From Pilatotrama ljubarskyi (lineage: Eukaryota > Basidiomycota > Agaricomycetes > Polyporales > Polyporaceae), in NCBI GenBank assembly GCA_022385805.1, contig MU277695.1, positions 106,981-170,980 on the forward strand: 64,000 bases of DNA, written 5' to 3'. Every line of letters starts with the position of its first letter. The stretch's first letter is position 1. A program made the position numbers and the translations under genes. This document shows, one piece after another, positions 47,465 to 60,700 of this stretch. Below the pieces are notes generated by a model, which saw only the letters and a program-made list of their open reading frames with translations, ran no database searches and was not told the DNA's origin.

Positions 47465-49137
47465 GGCGAGAGCGGGATAGGATGAGGTCGCGAGTTCGTG
47501 GTGTGACTGTGTACGATTTATAATGCCTTAGAAGAAAGGTCTATGCGTCTATGGATTGAGTGGGGGTGTTGGCACTAGTTTTCTGTTGTGACGGAGCAGG
47601 CGACCTGGATCCGATGGAGAGTTTGGTGGATTTAGCCCATAGGGAAAGGTGGGATATGTGCGCGCGGGGGAGAGCGAGTAGAGCAAGAGGTCCTAAGGGG
47701 GCCTGTCTGTGTCGACGAGGGGAAGGCCAAGGGGTCCGGAGTGAATGTTGTTCGTCAGATGTGGAGTGCTGCAGCGGTTGTGGTTATTAGTACGCCGGGC
47801 AGGCGCCGCAGCGGGTGAGTGGGACGCACCGGAGAGGCGAGAATATCATATAGATTGAGCAGAGAACGCTGTGAGCGACGATGCGCTGGGTGCGAGGGTG
47901 CGAGGGCGGCGGCGGGGGAGCTGAAGGAGGGAGTCCTTGACCAACACGCAAAATTCTCGCTGTCCTATAAGACGGGCCGTGTTTCCCACGTTCCCCGCCA
48001 CCGCACTCGCCGGTGTTATATCGATACATATAATCCTCAGGCGGAGGCTTCCATTGTCCGGATCTCCACACATCCCGGACGTTCGACTGCCACTCCGTCC
48101 CAGGCCCTCCCTCCGACCGTAGGCCCAGGGACACTCGCAGAATGCCCGTGCAACTCATATCCGGATGATCAGCGCGACTGCAGCACAGGCGCCCGCGAAC
48201 TCCAACTCTGAGTCTGCCCTGGCTTCGCAGAGTGGGACTCTCGCAGCTCCTCCAGAATGCTCCCATTCTCCGTCATCTGGCTCCGGGGCACCCGTCCCTG
48301 GCTAGGCTACAGCGCAATCCGCTCAGAACCTCCTGGACACCGCAGGACTCGCGGTCGTCCAAAACAAGCAGCGCGTCTCAGCAGCACCGTGCGGCGCGCC
48401 CGCCAGCCAGTGCCACTGCATGCATTTGCCTGCCGCTGCTTGCCACTTGAAATCTATCAAGTCTCAAGGCCTTCAGCATAACCGTGCTTCATAAATCGAG
48501 GCTACCATGCCTGACGTCTGGCGGCCTGATTATAACATGGGCTTGGCGATGGGATCGTGATGCCTATCCAGATTGCATCCTCCGAGCTCGCATCCCAGCG
48601 CGCTGCATGCGTCCGGCGCGGATTCAAAATCCGGATATGAACTCAGAAGACCACCAAAGGACACAAGACGTCGGAACGACCGGTCGGATGCGCGGCGTGG
48701 ACGTGCGCAGGATCGTTTTCACGTCTCCCTTGCCAACGCCCGCGCGTCCGGGCTAAAGCCGCCTTCCATCTCAACTCGAGTCGCAATGCAATCTTTGTTC
48801 GCTCAGGTTCTCGCTCGATCTTCCACAGCACGGCGACCATCACCATCACCCGAGCTCGTGAAGGATGGAACGGTGGCATTACTGCTGATGCAGAGACACA
48901 TGCGCATGCACACAGACAGGAACCGGTGGCACCACAAAGGCGCGTACGTCGTGAAGATATAATGAGACTCGTGGCGCGTCGTGAATGAAAGAACACATAC
49001 GTAAGAGCCCGGAAGAAGACAGCACACAGACGGAAAGAAACCCTTGACACGCCTCAACACCGCGCACCTCGCGAACCCCTACCCCACTCTCCTTTACCTC
49101 CTCCTCTTCCCTTCACTCGTGACTACAGCGTCTTGTA
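47465..49137. other. Long intergenic stretch, no gene seen
   Basis: The largest frames (minus 47787-48266, minus 48643-49050) overlap others and lack support. It contains the upstream region of the preceding gene and the 3' flank of the GH55 gene. Confidence 0.5.
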
Positions 49138-52100
49138 CTATGACCGCGTCCACGCCGTCACCGTCTGCGCGAACCCGTTCCTGTTCGCCGAGTTCGGGAC
49201 GATGCCCTGCGCGTTCACGCTGATCTGGTACTGCGCCGCCACCGTCGACAGGCTGTATATCCCGACCGTCGACGCCGAGTCGATGTTCACGATCTGCTGC
49301 TGGCAGTTGAACGTGTTCAGGCAGCCCTGCCCGTAGTTCTACACACAGGTCCGGTGAGTGAGTGCTCGATGGACCGGATCGGAACCGAGGAAGGTAGGGT
49401 CTGCGCACCTGGAAGAAGCTGTAGAGCCCTGCGCCTGTGATTGTGCGGGGATGAAGGTGAGAACGACCCTCGTCTGACGCGTGGAGAAGGGAGCCGGAAG
49501 AGACGTACCGAACACCAGGATGTTCTGCGAGTTGGACACCGTGAGTGCCCAGGCGGCGCCCGGCCCGAGCGTGGGGTCCTTGTACGCCGAGTTCGGGATG
49601 AATGGCGCAGGGGGGACGGGGTTCGGTTGGAAGTACGGCTGCGGATGCGAGTGCGAGTGCGAGTGCGTGTTTAATCAGCTGTCATTGAGCCGTCGCAGAA
49701 GGGCGGGCGTACCGTCTCGGTTTGGATGAGGCCCATGTAGTGGTTCTGCGCGTTTACGAGGTAGTATTGGTATAAGATACTATGCTCGCCTAGTATAAGT
49801 GGTCAGTGTCTTACGTTCGTGACGGCGTTCGCAGTGTACACTCACTAGCTGTTCCGATCAGCCAGACAGGACCCTGCGACTCGGACATGATCCCGCGTCC
49901 GGTGTAGACGTTGATCTGCGGGCCCTGGTCCAAGTCGTGGTCTGCGTTCCACACCCACAGACCCTAGAAACGCCCATAGAATCAGCATAGTCCTCTTCGC
50001 TATTGGCAGGAAATACATACCTCGAAGTAGCCACTGGAAGAAGGGGTCAAATGAAGCGCGAGGAAGGCCGCGAAGCAGTTGTTGCCGCCTGCGCCAGACG
50101 TGGGGCAATTGTTCGCCTGCAGGTTCGTTCCCGCCTCTGCAGAATACGGAAGGTGAGCGGGCGCTTTTGGTACTGCAGCAAAGGCGAGACGTACTTCCGC
50201 CGAGGATGATGTGGGTATCCCAGGTTCCTGCAGCACCTTGCTGGCCGGCAGGGTCGTGCACGTTCCATTCGAGGACGACGGCGCCGGCGGCTGCGCGGAA
50301 CAATGCACGTCAAACGGCCTCTCCCATTGCCCTATGCGAGAGAGCGGACATACTGGGCCCGCGGGTCGAGAAGATCATGTCGGTAATCTCAAGTACGCCC
50401 TGCGAGCCGCTGGTGCCCGCGCGGACGACAGGGACGGCTGCGGGAGCTTCATGAGCACACACGGCATGACCACCCTCGTTCCAGCGACGACGTACGGTTG
50501 TTGTAGTCAAAGAAGGTGTTGCCGGTTCCGAGAATGGTGGCCCATGCCTCGCCAACGACTTGTGTGCCGGCAGGGATGGTGATCGTGTTCGTCACCACGT
50601 ACACGCCGGCGTCGAAGAAGATGATCTTGCAGCCGGCGTACTGTCCACCGCGAGGCCTCGTCAGCTTCCAGGACACATTGAAAGCGCAGAGGCGCCGCCT
50701 AACGAACCTTGTTGAACACGGCCTGGATGGCAGCGGTATCATCCGTCTGCCCATCGCCCTTCGCGCCCTGCGATTTGACGCTGATAAACTGGTCCGGGGC
50801 GTAGTTCGCGTACTGCGGGTGCGTTTTCCCGAATATCCGCCCCGCAGAGTCGAGCAGGCTCCCCGCCTTGTTGATCGCGCCGATGTTCGCCTGCACGAAG
50901 CGGCCCGTCGGGTTCGTGCCCGTGTACACGTTGCCCTGCGCCCATGAGTTGATCGTGGTCGTGCCGCCGGCGAGGACGACAGCGCCGCTCGCGACGCCGA
51001 CCGCGGTCGGGACGTTGTTCAGCCGGATGTTGTTCAACACGAGCGAGCCGTGCAGCACGCCGTTGCTTGGCTGGGAGTTGCGCACGAAGATGGGCGTGTT
51101 GGTCACGACGGCGTCGATGATCGCTTCGCCCCCGACGCCCTGGTTCTCTTGTGTCGTGCCTCCGGTGGCAAGGTCGAAGCCGACCTGGCAATTGTTGATT
51201 GTGACGCCTGTAAGGTGTTCCGATCAGACAGGATTGACCACTCAGAAGCTCAAGGGACACACCTTGGAAGGTCCATCCCCAGTTCCACAGCCCATAGACC
51301 TATGAGTAGGCAATGAGACATCCATGCACCGAGAAGCTCACGCTTGGAAGCAGCTTACAGCTGTGAACGTGTCAGAAGTCATCTCATAGCATGTTTGAGA
51401 GCCGAACTTACCAGTGTTGGCATTGTTGACGGTGATGTTGCGAACGGTAAACCTGCGAGCATATCCCCTTTGGAAGCCGATCGCGAGCGAGAGGGAACTT
51501 CCTTACTGTTGGTTACCGACCCACATGCCAAACTTTCCCCCATTGAACACAAGGTCTGTGCCAGCTGTTTAGCGCAAGGGGCCGTTGTGATGTCTAAAAG
51601 CGACCTACCGCCCATGAAGCCGCCGCTGAATACAGATGATCAGCGATTGCGCGTGGGATCTCATAACGAGAATCGCGGCGTACCTCCCATTCTCCATCCA
51701 GATTCCTTTCGTAACGGAGTGAATCAGCAAGAGAAGAGCGACGAGCCGGAACAATGCGACTGACCTTGATGGGCATTACCAGCCGCGGTGGACATCTGGA
51801 AGACGATGTTGATCAAGGAAGTCGCCTGCGATACCTGCCAGTGAATGCCCGTCGCCGATGCAGATGTTGGCATGCGCGAGACATCGATCTTGAAGTTCCG
51901 GATGGAGTGGTAGCTGTTCGCAGATTTGATCATCGGTTCAGGCCCAGACGATAGAGTGGGCGAAACGCTTACAAGTTGTTTTGGTTGACGTACCAGCCGG
52001 GATCAGCATCTATGAACGATATCTCGGTCAGTTCCGACTTAACTCGTACTGAGGAGATACGTACCGATGACAGCTATGCCCTGGAAGTTCGGAGTCGCGA

Positions 52101-52745
52101 CGAGAGTGGGCATGTGTTTGGCATCTCCGATCAGCTGGGTGTAGTAGTACGAAATTATGGGTGCCGAGACGAGGTATGTTCTGTGGCAGTGTCAAATACA
52201 AGCCCAACATCCCGTGGACAGACATGACGTACCCTTGCGGGAAGTAGACGAGAGCAGGAGACACCCTAGGAGATGAGAATGAGCCCAGTTGGCTGAACGG
52301 AATTGATCAGAATGTTTACGTGGATTGCCCGCATCCATTGCCGCAACGGTTGCCGGACGAGATAGCAGCGCTGCTCAGGCGTGAGTACTACGCCCCGGGG
52401 CTGCGGATGAGGGCAGTAGGTTCTCACTTAATTGCCGCCGTATCATCGGTGACACCGTCGCCTTTAGCGCCGAAGTCCTGCAGCACACCAAGTTAATCTT
52501 GGGCTCCACTCGAAGGCATAAGTAGTCACCTTGACGTTACGGAAGACCTGGTATCCGCCGGAGTTGCTATTGAATGGTGCGCTCCCTCGGTGTTGTATCT
52601 GCTCCAACCAAAACGGTGCGCTAGGAGAGGCGGTTCCGATCGTAACCGGAGCAGAGCATTGCGTGCCGAGGCCAGAGACGAGAGCCCCCAGACCAAGAAA
52701 CATCAAGAAGTGTAGGAGCATCGACGTCGGACGTATGAGATGCAT
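49138..52745 (-). CDS. GH55 exo-beta-1,3-glucanase, secreted
   Basis: Twenty-three exons join in frame to 773 aa: 52530-52745, 52428-52477, 52320-52370, 52233-52265, 52065-52180, 51973-52009, 51765-51913, 51684-51705, 51609-51625, 51507-51564, 51412-51452, 51359-51360, 51263-51299, 50708-51207, 50496-50640, 50354-50437, 50195-50290, 50021-50136, 49846-49963, 49713-49789, 49509-49638, 49409-49434, 49138-49338. A signal peptide (first ATG or the one 8 codons later) precedes two right-handed beta-helix halves, each opening with a D-G-x-T-D-D-T-A-A-I motif (D-F-G-A-K-G-D-G-V-T-D-D; A-K-G-D-G-Q-T-D-D). V-V-L-E-W-N-V, W-D-T-H-I-I-L-G-G and Q-T-E-T-P-Y-F-Q-P-N-P follow, as in Phanerochaete Lam55A. 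Such enzymes release glucose or gentiobiose from beta-1,3/1,6-glucan, as in wall turnover or storage glucan use. Exon 12 is just two nucleotides (see findings). Confidence 0.9.
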
Positions 52746-53808
52746 CCTTCAGGACGATGGTAGGGGCTAGGGCGAATCGAGGAGGGGCCTTAAGGTCGCT
52801 GCCAACGACGTCCCGACAAGAGGAACTCTTTATATGCCGCTGTGGTAGGGACGAGCAGGACCCCTCGGAAGCATGCCCATGTTGGACAGAGATCCCGCCC
52901 AGACAAAAATTGGCCACTCACTAGACTCCATTGCTCGTGACATGGCACGGAGAAACAGAGCACGGCCTTGTCACCGAGTCCGGCACTGGCGACGTCGAAC
53001 ATTTCTATCTGTTGACGATCTTCGAGCGTTCCGGTCTCAAAATACGCCCATGACGAAGAGCAGGACGCGTGTCGAACAAAACTCGATGATCGCATGACAG
53101 CGCTGCACGAGATGGACACCCACGACGGGTCGGATGCTGTCAAGGAACCAGTCGAAACCCGCGTCTACCACGTTCACGTGTATCGTTTCAACGCGGTCGA
53201 AGTGATGGCTTCACCTTCGGCGGCGGATCCGGTTGCGTCAGTTGGCGCGAGTTCACCAGAGCTTCCTTGAAGAGGCACGCAGGCCAATCCAGCATGCCTG
53301 CCTGCACTGCGGGACACACGCATACAACCTGTGAACGACAGTGTGAGATGGCCATCAGCGCATGATACTGAAGGCTCGACACCTACGTCCTGAGGCACAC
53401 AGATCATGGGATACAGCTCGACGGTGCTTCATCCTCCGGTAGGACAGTCGAAGCAGGACGCCGAGATGAAAGAAGAAATCTGCCAGGCATTTCGGCAAAA
53501 TACGAGGTAGATCAGCAGTCTCCGTTATCATGCCTGTAGACAAAGCAGCTTCGTGGACGACATCGAAAGCACTGTCTTGGGGCGAAGCCACGCAGAAGTG
53601 GGGCCATCGTCTTTAAGCTATATGCCACAGTAAGCTTGTTGGCGCGCAACAGTTGGCGAATGCCTTACCAAGAAAGATCCGTGTCTCTTAAGCTCTGATA
53701 GTGCTCTTGCATGGTGCTCCTACTGCAACATCACGCAGTCGACCCTGATCGATCTGGCACCCGTAGAAACGCTCGAACTCCACGAGGAGTTTGTACGGCT
53801 GCAATCTC
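52746..53808. other. Intergenic stretch upstream of the GH55 gene
   Basis: Short frames on both strands; nothing could be modelled. Confidence 0.5.
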
Positions 53809-54856
53809 CTAGCCCCGCTGTTACGTCGGGACTATCTGAGTACGCATTGACATCTCGCTCGAATAGCGAACCTCACCGGTACGCGTGGCCGGCACTCCGA
53901 CCATTGCATGGTATGGGAACTCCGGGTAAACTGAGAGTTTGCCTGACCGTATGGTTTGTGTCCAGAAGGTCTGTCATACGGGAGCGGATATGTAGGTGGG
54001 AAGCTCACGAGGTCATCTTGCGAAGCGCACTGGATGACGAAAGACACATGAGTAACAAGGTATTCGTGGTGGATTGAAGTAGTCCAACGCCGTACCTGAA
54101 GCCGATGTCCACATTTGCTGTGATCATGGAGTCACGCTGTATTCACATTGGCGTGCAAGTTCCAGTACTTACGCATAGATAAGGGTAGAATTCTCCATGT
54201 GGGAGATCAGATGGAAGGTGCTGACGGATAAGTCAGCAGCACGGATTAGACCAGATGTATCGTCAGTACATGGATGATGGCAGGTCCATATTGCAATCTC
54301 AGCGTCTACAGGGGTATCAGAAACCACGCAGGTGACACGACCAGAGAAAATTATGAACCAAAGGAAGCGAATGCTTAGGCGCACGGTGCCGACTGACCGG
54401 TACGACCGCTGGCACGCACCACAAAATCGCGCAATGGACGTCGTCGTAGTCGAGCAGGCTGCAGAGCTGTGAGACTATTGCCCGTCCCTACAGAGTTCAA
54501 CGAAAAACTGACCTCGAAGGGTGAGCCCCAGTCTCCCAGAGGCAGACCTATCACGCTCTGCTGGAGTGGGGAGGACGAGCGTGTGAAGGGTGAGACCTGC
54601 ATGTCAGGAGGGCCCATCGATCGCAGGTCATGTTCGGGGCACTCGTGCTAGTACTCTATCGAGTCCACCGAGCTTGTGCAGTACGTCTGTCCCGGCTCCA
54701 TCCGTTGCGGAGTCTTGGTATAGCAGGACGGGTTGCATATAGTCAAGGCGGCCGCTGGCCATCCCAACCGGGGCATGAACGGAGTTTCCGAAGTTGGAGA
54801 CCACCTCCCATAGCCAGGCTATGTGAGCTTCGGGAGTGTGAGCATGCAGCCAGCCT
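53809..54856 (-). CDS. Possible unassigned gene, structure unresolved
   Basis: Several protein-like exons follow one another on the minus strand. They are a Trp/His-rich block (W-L-H-A-H-T-P-E-A-H-I-A-W-L-W-E-V-V), H-E-C-P-E-H-D-L, G-L-P-L-G-D-W-G-S-P-F-E, L-C-S-L-L-D-Y-D-D-V-H-C-A-I-L, then I-A-I-W-T-C-H-H-P-C-T-D-D, and finally C-A-S-Q-D-D-L-V-S-F-P-P. They can be joined with GT-AG introns, but several would be only 36-37 nt and no start was fixed; a stop is possible at 53809-53811. Family not recognised. It could be a real small gene, or a decaying one beside the transposon block. Confidence 0.3.
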
Positions 54857-55778
54857 CTAAGAACGACGCGATGAGTTGAACAACTGACATGCGTTGTTAG
54901 CATGCGAACTTCAGTCAATGTATACGACACAAGACACCACATACCGGATGCATCGCCATTCTATCTTGGCTGAAGCGGGTTGTTCGCAAAGGCGCTAATC
55001 TAGCAAGTGTCTTCTCGTACATGATTTCATGAATCACAACTACGACTGAGGCTCAGGACACCGGGAAGGGAGAGCACTTCTTGCCGGCCCTCGCACAAAC
55101 AAGTTGTAACATAGTTTCAAAGTATATCGAGCCCCGGCACCAATACGGTGCTTGCGTAGTACTATACGCCCTGCGGGAGCTTCAAGTTCAAGATCGATAT
55201 AGGAGTCGTGATTCTGTCACCGCATGCGGGGTGTACAGGTTGGGAAGCAGGTTCGGTTCTAACGTTATTTTTAGCAGATAAGTGCATTGTGTGAATCTTC
55301 GCACTCTGCCACAACCGCGCGGCGCGCGCTTACGTACACCACCGGGTGAACTGGATCCCTTCTGAGGGAGGCGCGCTAACCTCGGCGCTATGTCTTCAGC
55401 CACACGCGATCCGCCTTGGCTGCTATCCGTCTGCCACCTCTTTGTCAGACCGCCCGTGTCCGGCATCATAGGAGCACCCCGCATCCCGCACCGCCGCATA
55501 GGTCCTACGAGCATCATGATCATGTTGATGTTACCCTCTGGCATGAGACGGCAGCTCGGTTTGCTTTCCCGGCGCCTCCAGGGTCGGGTCTGGTTGCACG
55601 TCAGGCAGGTTCAGGTTGCCTCGCATGTAGTGGTGTGCAAAGGAACTTATTCAAGTATTCCGGGGACTGTACACCTTGTACGGTATCATACCAAAGTTGC
55701 TATATGAGACATTCGAGACGGACTACGACGTGAAATGGGCCAGTGCCCCCCGGGTGACGCCGAGTCGCACACTGGCGG
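54857..55778. other. Intergenic stretch left of the transposon-like block
   Basis: No supported gene. No terminal inverted repeat could be matched, because the other end of the element lies outside the window. Confidence 0.45.
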
Positions 55779-57587
55779 TCAAACTGCCGCTCCTCCCATT
55801 CCGCTCGCTCCCCCGTTCGATAAACCGTCGTTTCCGGACATTGGTCCAGCGTGTTCCATAGCTGAGATGGCCACTAATGCTGAGGTGGGAACTGCTGAGC
55901 CATGATCCTCCGCAGAGTCATCCACAATGAAAGCGGCGACAATCTTCTCCATGTTCAGCTGCATATTTGGCACGCCCTTAGTACCGGTGATCGCCGTTTG
56001 CGCTACACCGCCGGACTTGATCTTGAAGGCCTTGATGTCCTTCTGCAGTATCTGAGCGAAGAATCTGTGGGAGAATCAGATAAGGTTCGCAACATTGCGA
56101 GCCAAAGATACTCACAGGGCTTCCTGGAGCTTCCGAGCTTCTGGTTCCGGCCATCCATCTCTGTGCGCAATGCGCACTTCCTTCAGTTTCTCGTCGACGT
56201 AGACCCAGAAAGGTCGCTTTGTCCGCTCTCCGTGCGGCACGCACTTGGAATACTGTATCGCGCAGTCCCGCTGTGTTTGAGATGAGTATATAGTCAGAAT
56301 TCACAACAAAGCACGACAAAGAGCCAACAAGGGTACTCACGAGGAAGGCAAAACGACCCCAGTGCTCCTTTCTGGCGCGTGTCTCATACATGCTTGAAAG
56401 CAGCGCAGTAGTGAGCTGATAGATATCATCCTTGTTCTTGATCGCCAGGTCGATCTAGGACCGCCGGGGAGGACGGAGAGCGTGAGAGGTCGAGCGGTAC
56501 ATTGGGCGAATTCGAAGCTAGCATTAGCCGAGAGTCACACGGTCGAGACGAGCGCGCACTGCACCTTCGTCTTAAGTCCTGACCGGAACTGTGTGATCTG
56601 GTCTGCGATCGTGGTCTTAACTATGGCCCAGTCAGCAGCATCGTCACGGCATTCCTGCGTGAGCGCGACTGAGTCGAGGTGATCAGAGATGTAGTTCTGT
56701 GAGTGGGTGGCCCCAGTTGTGATGAGTTCCGTCATGATGCTGACACTCGTGGAGATGTACTACGACGTACTGTCATTGAGGTCGTGATATTGTTCACATA
56801 TGCAGGTACGTTATATGCGCATAGGACTGCACTAATGCACGAACGAAGCCGAGTCTAGAGGGAGGTCCGGGCCATTGGCACCAAGCAGTGAGTACTCAGT
56901 CTGACAATTGCTGGGGGCCAGCGGATGTTTAGTACGTACATAGAAGTCGGGATGCTTTGCGTACAAGCGGAAGTATCTCTTCAGGATGTCGTTCTCGATG
57001 TGGTATAGGTGTATCTTCAAGTCAATCAACATCTCCGTGGGCGAAAGCTATAGTAAAGGTATGCACACAATTAGTATCAACATGCATCCAGAATACGTGA
57101 CCGATGGGAGTACGTTGCAGAATGATTGAACCGCATCCATCTGCTTCCCCGTGAGATTCGCCATCTGGCACTGTTCTTCTGCCCTTGCGCGCAAGATCTG
57201 CCCGGAAGGGCGGCCGCGAATCCTCAGATGATCTCCAGCATCGTCGTCGTCAACACGGGCATGCTTAAAGCCTGTCTGAGCGATTGAACTGGCATCCGTG
57301 GGCATGGCGGGTTGGATTTGGTGATAATCCTCGGGCACCGGTGAGTGACTTGACTCCATGGTGAACAGACTGGGCTGAGACATCCAGGATCTATGCTCAG
57401 GTTGTCCCACAGCAAGCATGCCGGTAGGACCAGCTTGTGCCCCGGAAGTTTCTGTCAGCGACGAAGGAGCGGCTGCGGTCGAAGGCTGCTCGGATGTTGT
57501 AAACTGTGAGTCCACCATGCTGGTGTCGTCGCCTAGGCTGAAGGTTTGATACAAAGCAGCCATAGTGGATGGAAGGCGAGCAGCCAT
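55779..57587 (-). CDS. Transposon-companion protein (unassigned, helical)
   Basis: Seven exons give 442 aa: 57114-57587, 56940-57047, 56841-56900, 56565-56696, 56341-56454, 56116-56270, 55779-56064. The first 120 residues are disordered (Ser, Thr, Gln, Pro). Then a helical domain starts with L-T-G-K-Q-M-D-A-V-Q and M-L-I-D-L-K-I-H-L-Y-H-I-E-N, passes D-W-A-I-V-K-T-T-I-A-D-Q-I and H-W-G-R-F-A-F-L, and ends K-R-P-F-W-V-Y-V-D-E-K-L. The shape resembles proteins often found beside Plavaka-type transposases in Agaricomycetes, but I have no function for them. It starts 192 bp downstream of the transposase stop, on the same strand, and has no stop or frameshift. One intron uses a GTGCAT donor. Confidence 0.75.
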
Positions 57588-57779
57588 GTTGTCAGAGATG
57601 CAGACAACAAGTCAAATGCCAGCGTGTCGCCAGTGAATGTGACCCAGGAGGACCCTCTCCATTGCTGCACGTGAGTCTTCTGCGCCACTTCCCAGGCCGC
57701 GACTCCCTGAGTCACTCAACCCTCTGGCTGCTCCCGCAAGCAGCGCATGTTCAAACCAGCGTGCGCACACAATGTATTA

Positions 57780-60700
57780 CTATTTCAACATGTCATAGAT
57801 TTCCACTTCTCGCGAGAGCGCAACCTGCGGATCCACCATCCCAAGCCGCTGCCGTTTACGAGGAACAGTAGACCGTAGCACCGTCCCTGTATCCAGCGGC
57901 GGCAGAGGGTCTTTCCCCCCTCCCTCCCTACCCCTTCCTCCAATGCCTCCGCTGACTCCATCTCGGAGGCCATCACCGCTGCGGTCAGAGGCTTGGCTGG
58001 CGCCGCCTCCAGCCGCGACTGCTATGACAGACTGACTGGTGGGTTTGGGTCTTTGAGTTGAATCCTTGGGACAGCAGATGATGAACTCGCCGCCAGGGCT
58101 ACTACTAGTGGCAGCAGTCTTGGCTCGACGTTGCCGTGGGCCTCGCGGAGCGACCTCGAGGAGTGTCGGTGCAGTGTGAGAAGGTTGCAATACTGTAGAA
58201 TCTGGGGCTTCATCGGCTGCCGCCACCACCGGAGCTCGGTTTGGGGGTGCAGCAATGCGACCATCAACGACGGGAGTCGAAATGGCCAGATGTGAGCCTG
58301 TGTCGTCTTCGGGTACCCCGAGTCCGAGGAGATCTATGGTACCAGGCTTGTTGACTTTTGCCAAAGCATCTTCCGCCGTTTTGCGAATAGCCGCCTCCTT
58401 TGCCAGCTTCTTCTGTAACTTCGTGTCACGCAGGGACTCGGCGGCGGTACGGTGGAGGGCCATGCGCTCATTAGCAGGAAAGTAGGTCTTGGGCGAGAGG
58501 AGTGCAGCGGGGAGACACGAGCGGATGAGTGAATGATTATGGAGTCCGTGCATGTTGAGTACGAAGTGAGTCTTGTCCGTATGCGTGATTGTCGTGCGAG
58601 TACGCAGAGTCACTTCACGCTCCTGGCGTACATGTTCGGTATTTGAGGATATGCAGAGGCCTCGCGTGCAGTCATGCTGTACATTCACAGCGCAGATGAT
58701 GTCCTGGTCACATCTCGCTTCGTTAGCATATGGTCTGTCCGGTTCAGCGGTGAGAACTTGCTTTGGGTTCTAGGACCAAGAGATCGCCTTCGCGACGCAG
58801 CTGGGGCATGCGCAGCTGAGGATGAGGGTCCTTGCCCAGCACTGAGATTCTCACAACGACAAGCGATACATCGGTTAACTGATCCTCGGCCCGCAGCAGT
58901 TCGACGACAGATGCGAAACGATGGCACTCTGATGCTCCGCTTGACATTGCTGACTGCGTGACAGGCATGGGCACTTCTGTAACGGGCGTACGGATCTGAA
59001 GAAATGGTGAACAGTTAGCACTCGTACCTCGACAGGGACACCATTAGGTGATGATGCAGAGTCCAGACTCACCAGGACCTCGTCGCCGACTGCGACAGAG
59101 TCACCGCTGACAGCGATCACACTCGCCGCTCTCTGCCATGGCCCCTTGGCACCGGATGGAGGCTTCAAGCTGGAATCAATGCCTGCCGACTCTGTCCTCG
59201 ACCATGGGACTGCTGGTGATCGTTCCGGTCGCCGCGCAGAGCTTACCCTTGGGTGCCAACCGGTGTCGTGCGCTGAATCCTGAGTCTGAGCAGACTCTTT
59301 TGATGGCTGGGCAAGCGCCATCCTTCCTGGTACGGTCGGCTTCTGAACAGGGACACCAAGAAGCTGAGCATCGAGGGTGTGGGCCTGGATGTGCTCCTGA
59401 ACGGCAGGACCTGCGCAAACCCATCGCTTGTCGGCCGTACTGTACCAGTATCCACCTGTGACCATGTGTCGACAGCGCTCTTGGTTCGCAAAAGCAGCCG
59501 CAATGTCACGACTTGGGGCCTGACGGTTACTGTGGATGGAGCATAGTCGGAAGATATGGTTAAAAGACTCATATCTCTCAGTAGAGAAGAGAAGCGCGGG
59601 GCCATGGCGTCGGATATGAGCAGGAAGATGGGTCAGGATGTGGAGTTTGTTTTTCTCTGTGAGTAGCGAAGGGCTAAGAGCGGCAGCAAAGTCGAGAACA
59701 TCTTGGATCGCTTTCTCGAGAGTGTCCTAATCCCGTGTATGACTCGTCAGTGACTGTGCTGGGCCTTGAAGGACGGACACTCCGAGAATGCTGGGACTCG
59801 GAGCAGACTCGGAGGACTCACGGCGTATTTGTTGATATCAACAATCTCGGTCTCCCACAGCAATACAGTCAGATCACCAATTGCCAGCCAAGCATTCTGC
59901 AGCTCGTCCTCAACCAGTCCGCACACCGCAAACGACATCACTTGGCTGATGGTCTTGAAATGCTTCCCAATGAGTGCGCCACGATAGCGGCACATGTAGT
60001 CCGCCATGATGTTAGGGATCTTGAGGCCGGATTTCGCCAGGGAGTTGAGGCGAGCCTGGAACGTAGTGAACCCGCCTTTCTTCTCCAAAACCCAGATGGT
60101 CTGTGCCCAGAAGTACTTTACCACTCCGAGCAAATGTGTGTGCAGCGTCTCTACCGGGGTGTCTTGATGTACATCGAGCCCTGTCAGAGAAAATTTGCGA
60201 GATGTGAAGTCAGCTACCGTCACACGTCGCATGCTGAGCCCTCAACAGTCTACTGCCAAGAGCAGCGAGGGTTTGGACGCACCGTCCATCTTCAACAATG
60301 GATTGATCAGTGGGACATCCCGCTTCTTCAGCAGTTCCTTATGAAGCTCTTTGTTGACCGCTTCTGGCGTGAGTGCCTTTCTCTCCGGCGTCGCCCGCCG
60401 AAATGCCTTCCCCAGAGCTAGGAGGCGGTTGATTGTCGGCATCGCGAGGCTATCCTTGGTTCCGCTAGATGTGATCGCGTTCTTGAGCGGTTTCTCCGCC
60501 GCTGCATGAGTTGCCTGAAAGAGCTGAGACATGATTGCCTGTTGGGTTTCAGCCACTGTCCGTGTGCGGCCCGGCTGCCATGTCGATGTTCAGTAAGAGT
60601 GCAGAGCAAACTACTGATCAGTACGTACCTGAAGCAAGGAAGCGAATCCATCGTCGGACTCCTTGAACGCCTTATCACCCCCGACATGGCAACACCGACA

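Noticed and set aside
51300..51411. GH55 junction read as a frameshift pseudogene
   Set aside because: A 2-nt exon with proper AG/GT on both sides and normal intron sizes explains the phase without damage, and the other 22 exons are intact.
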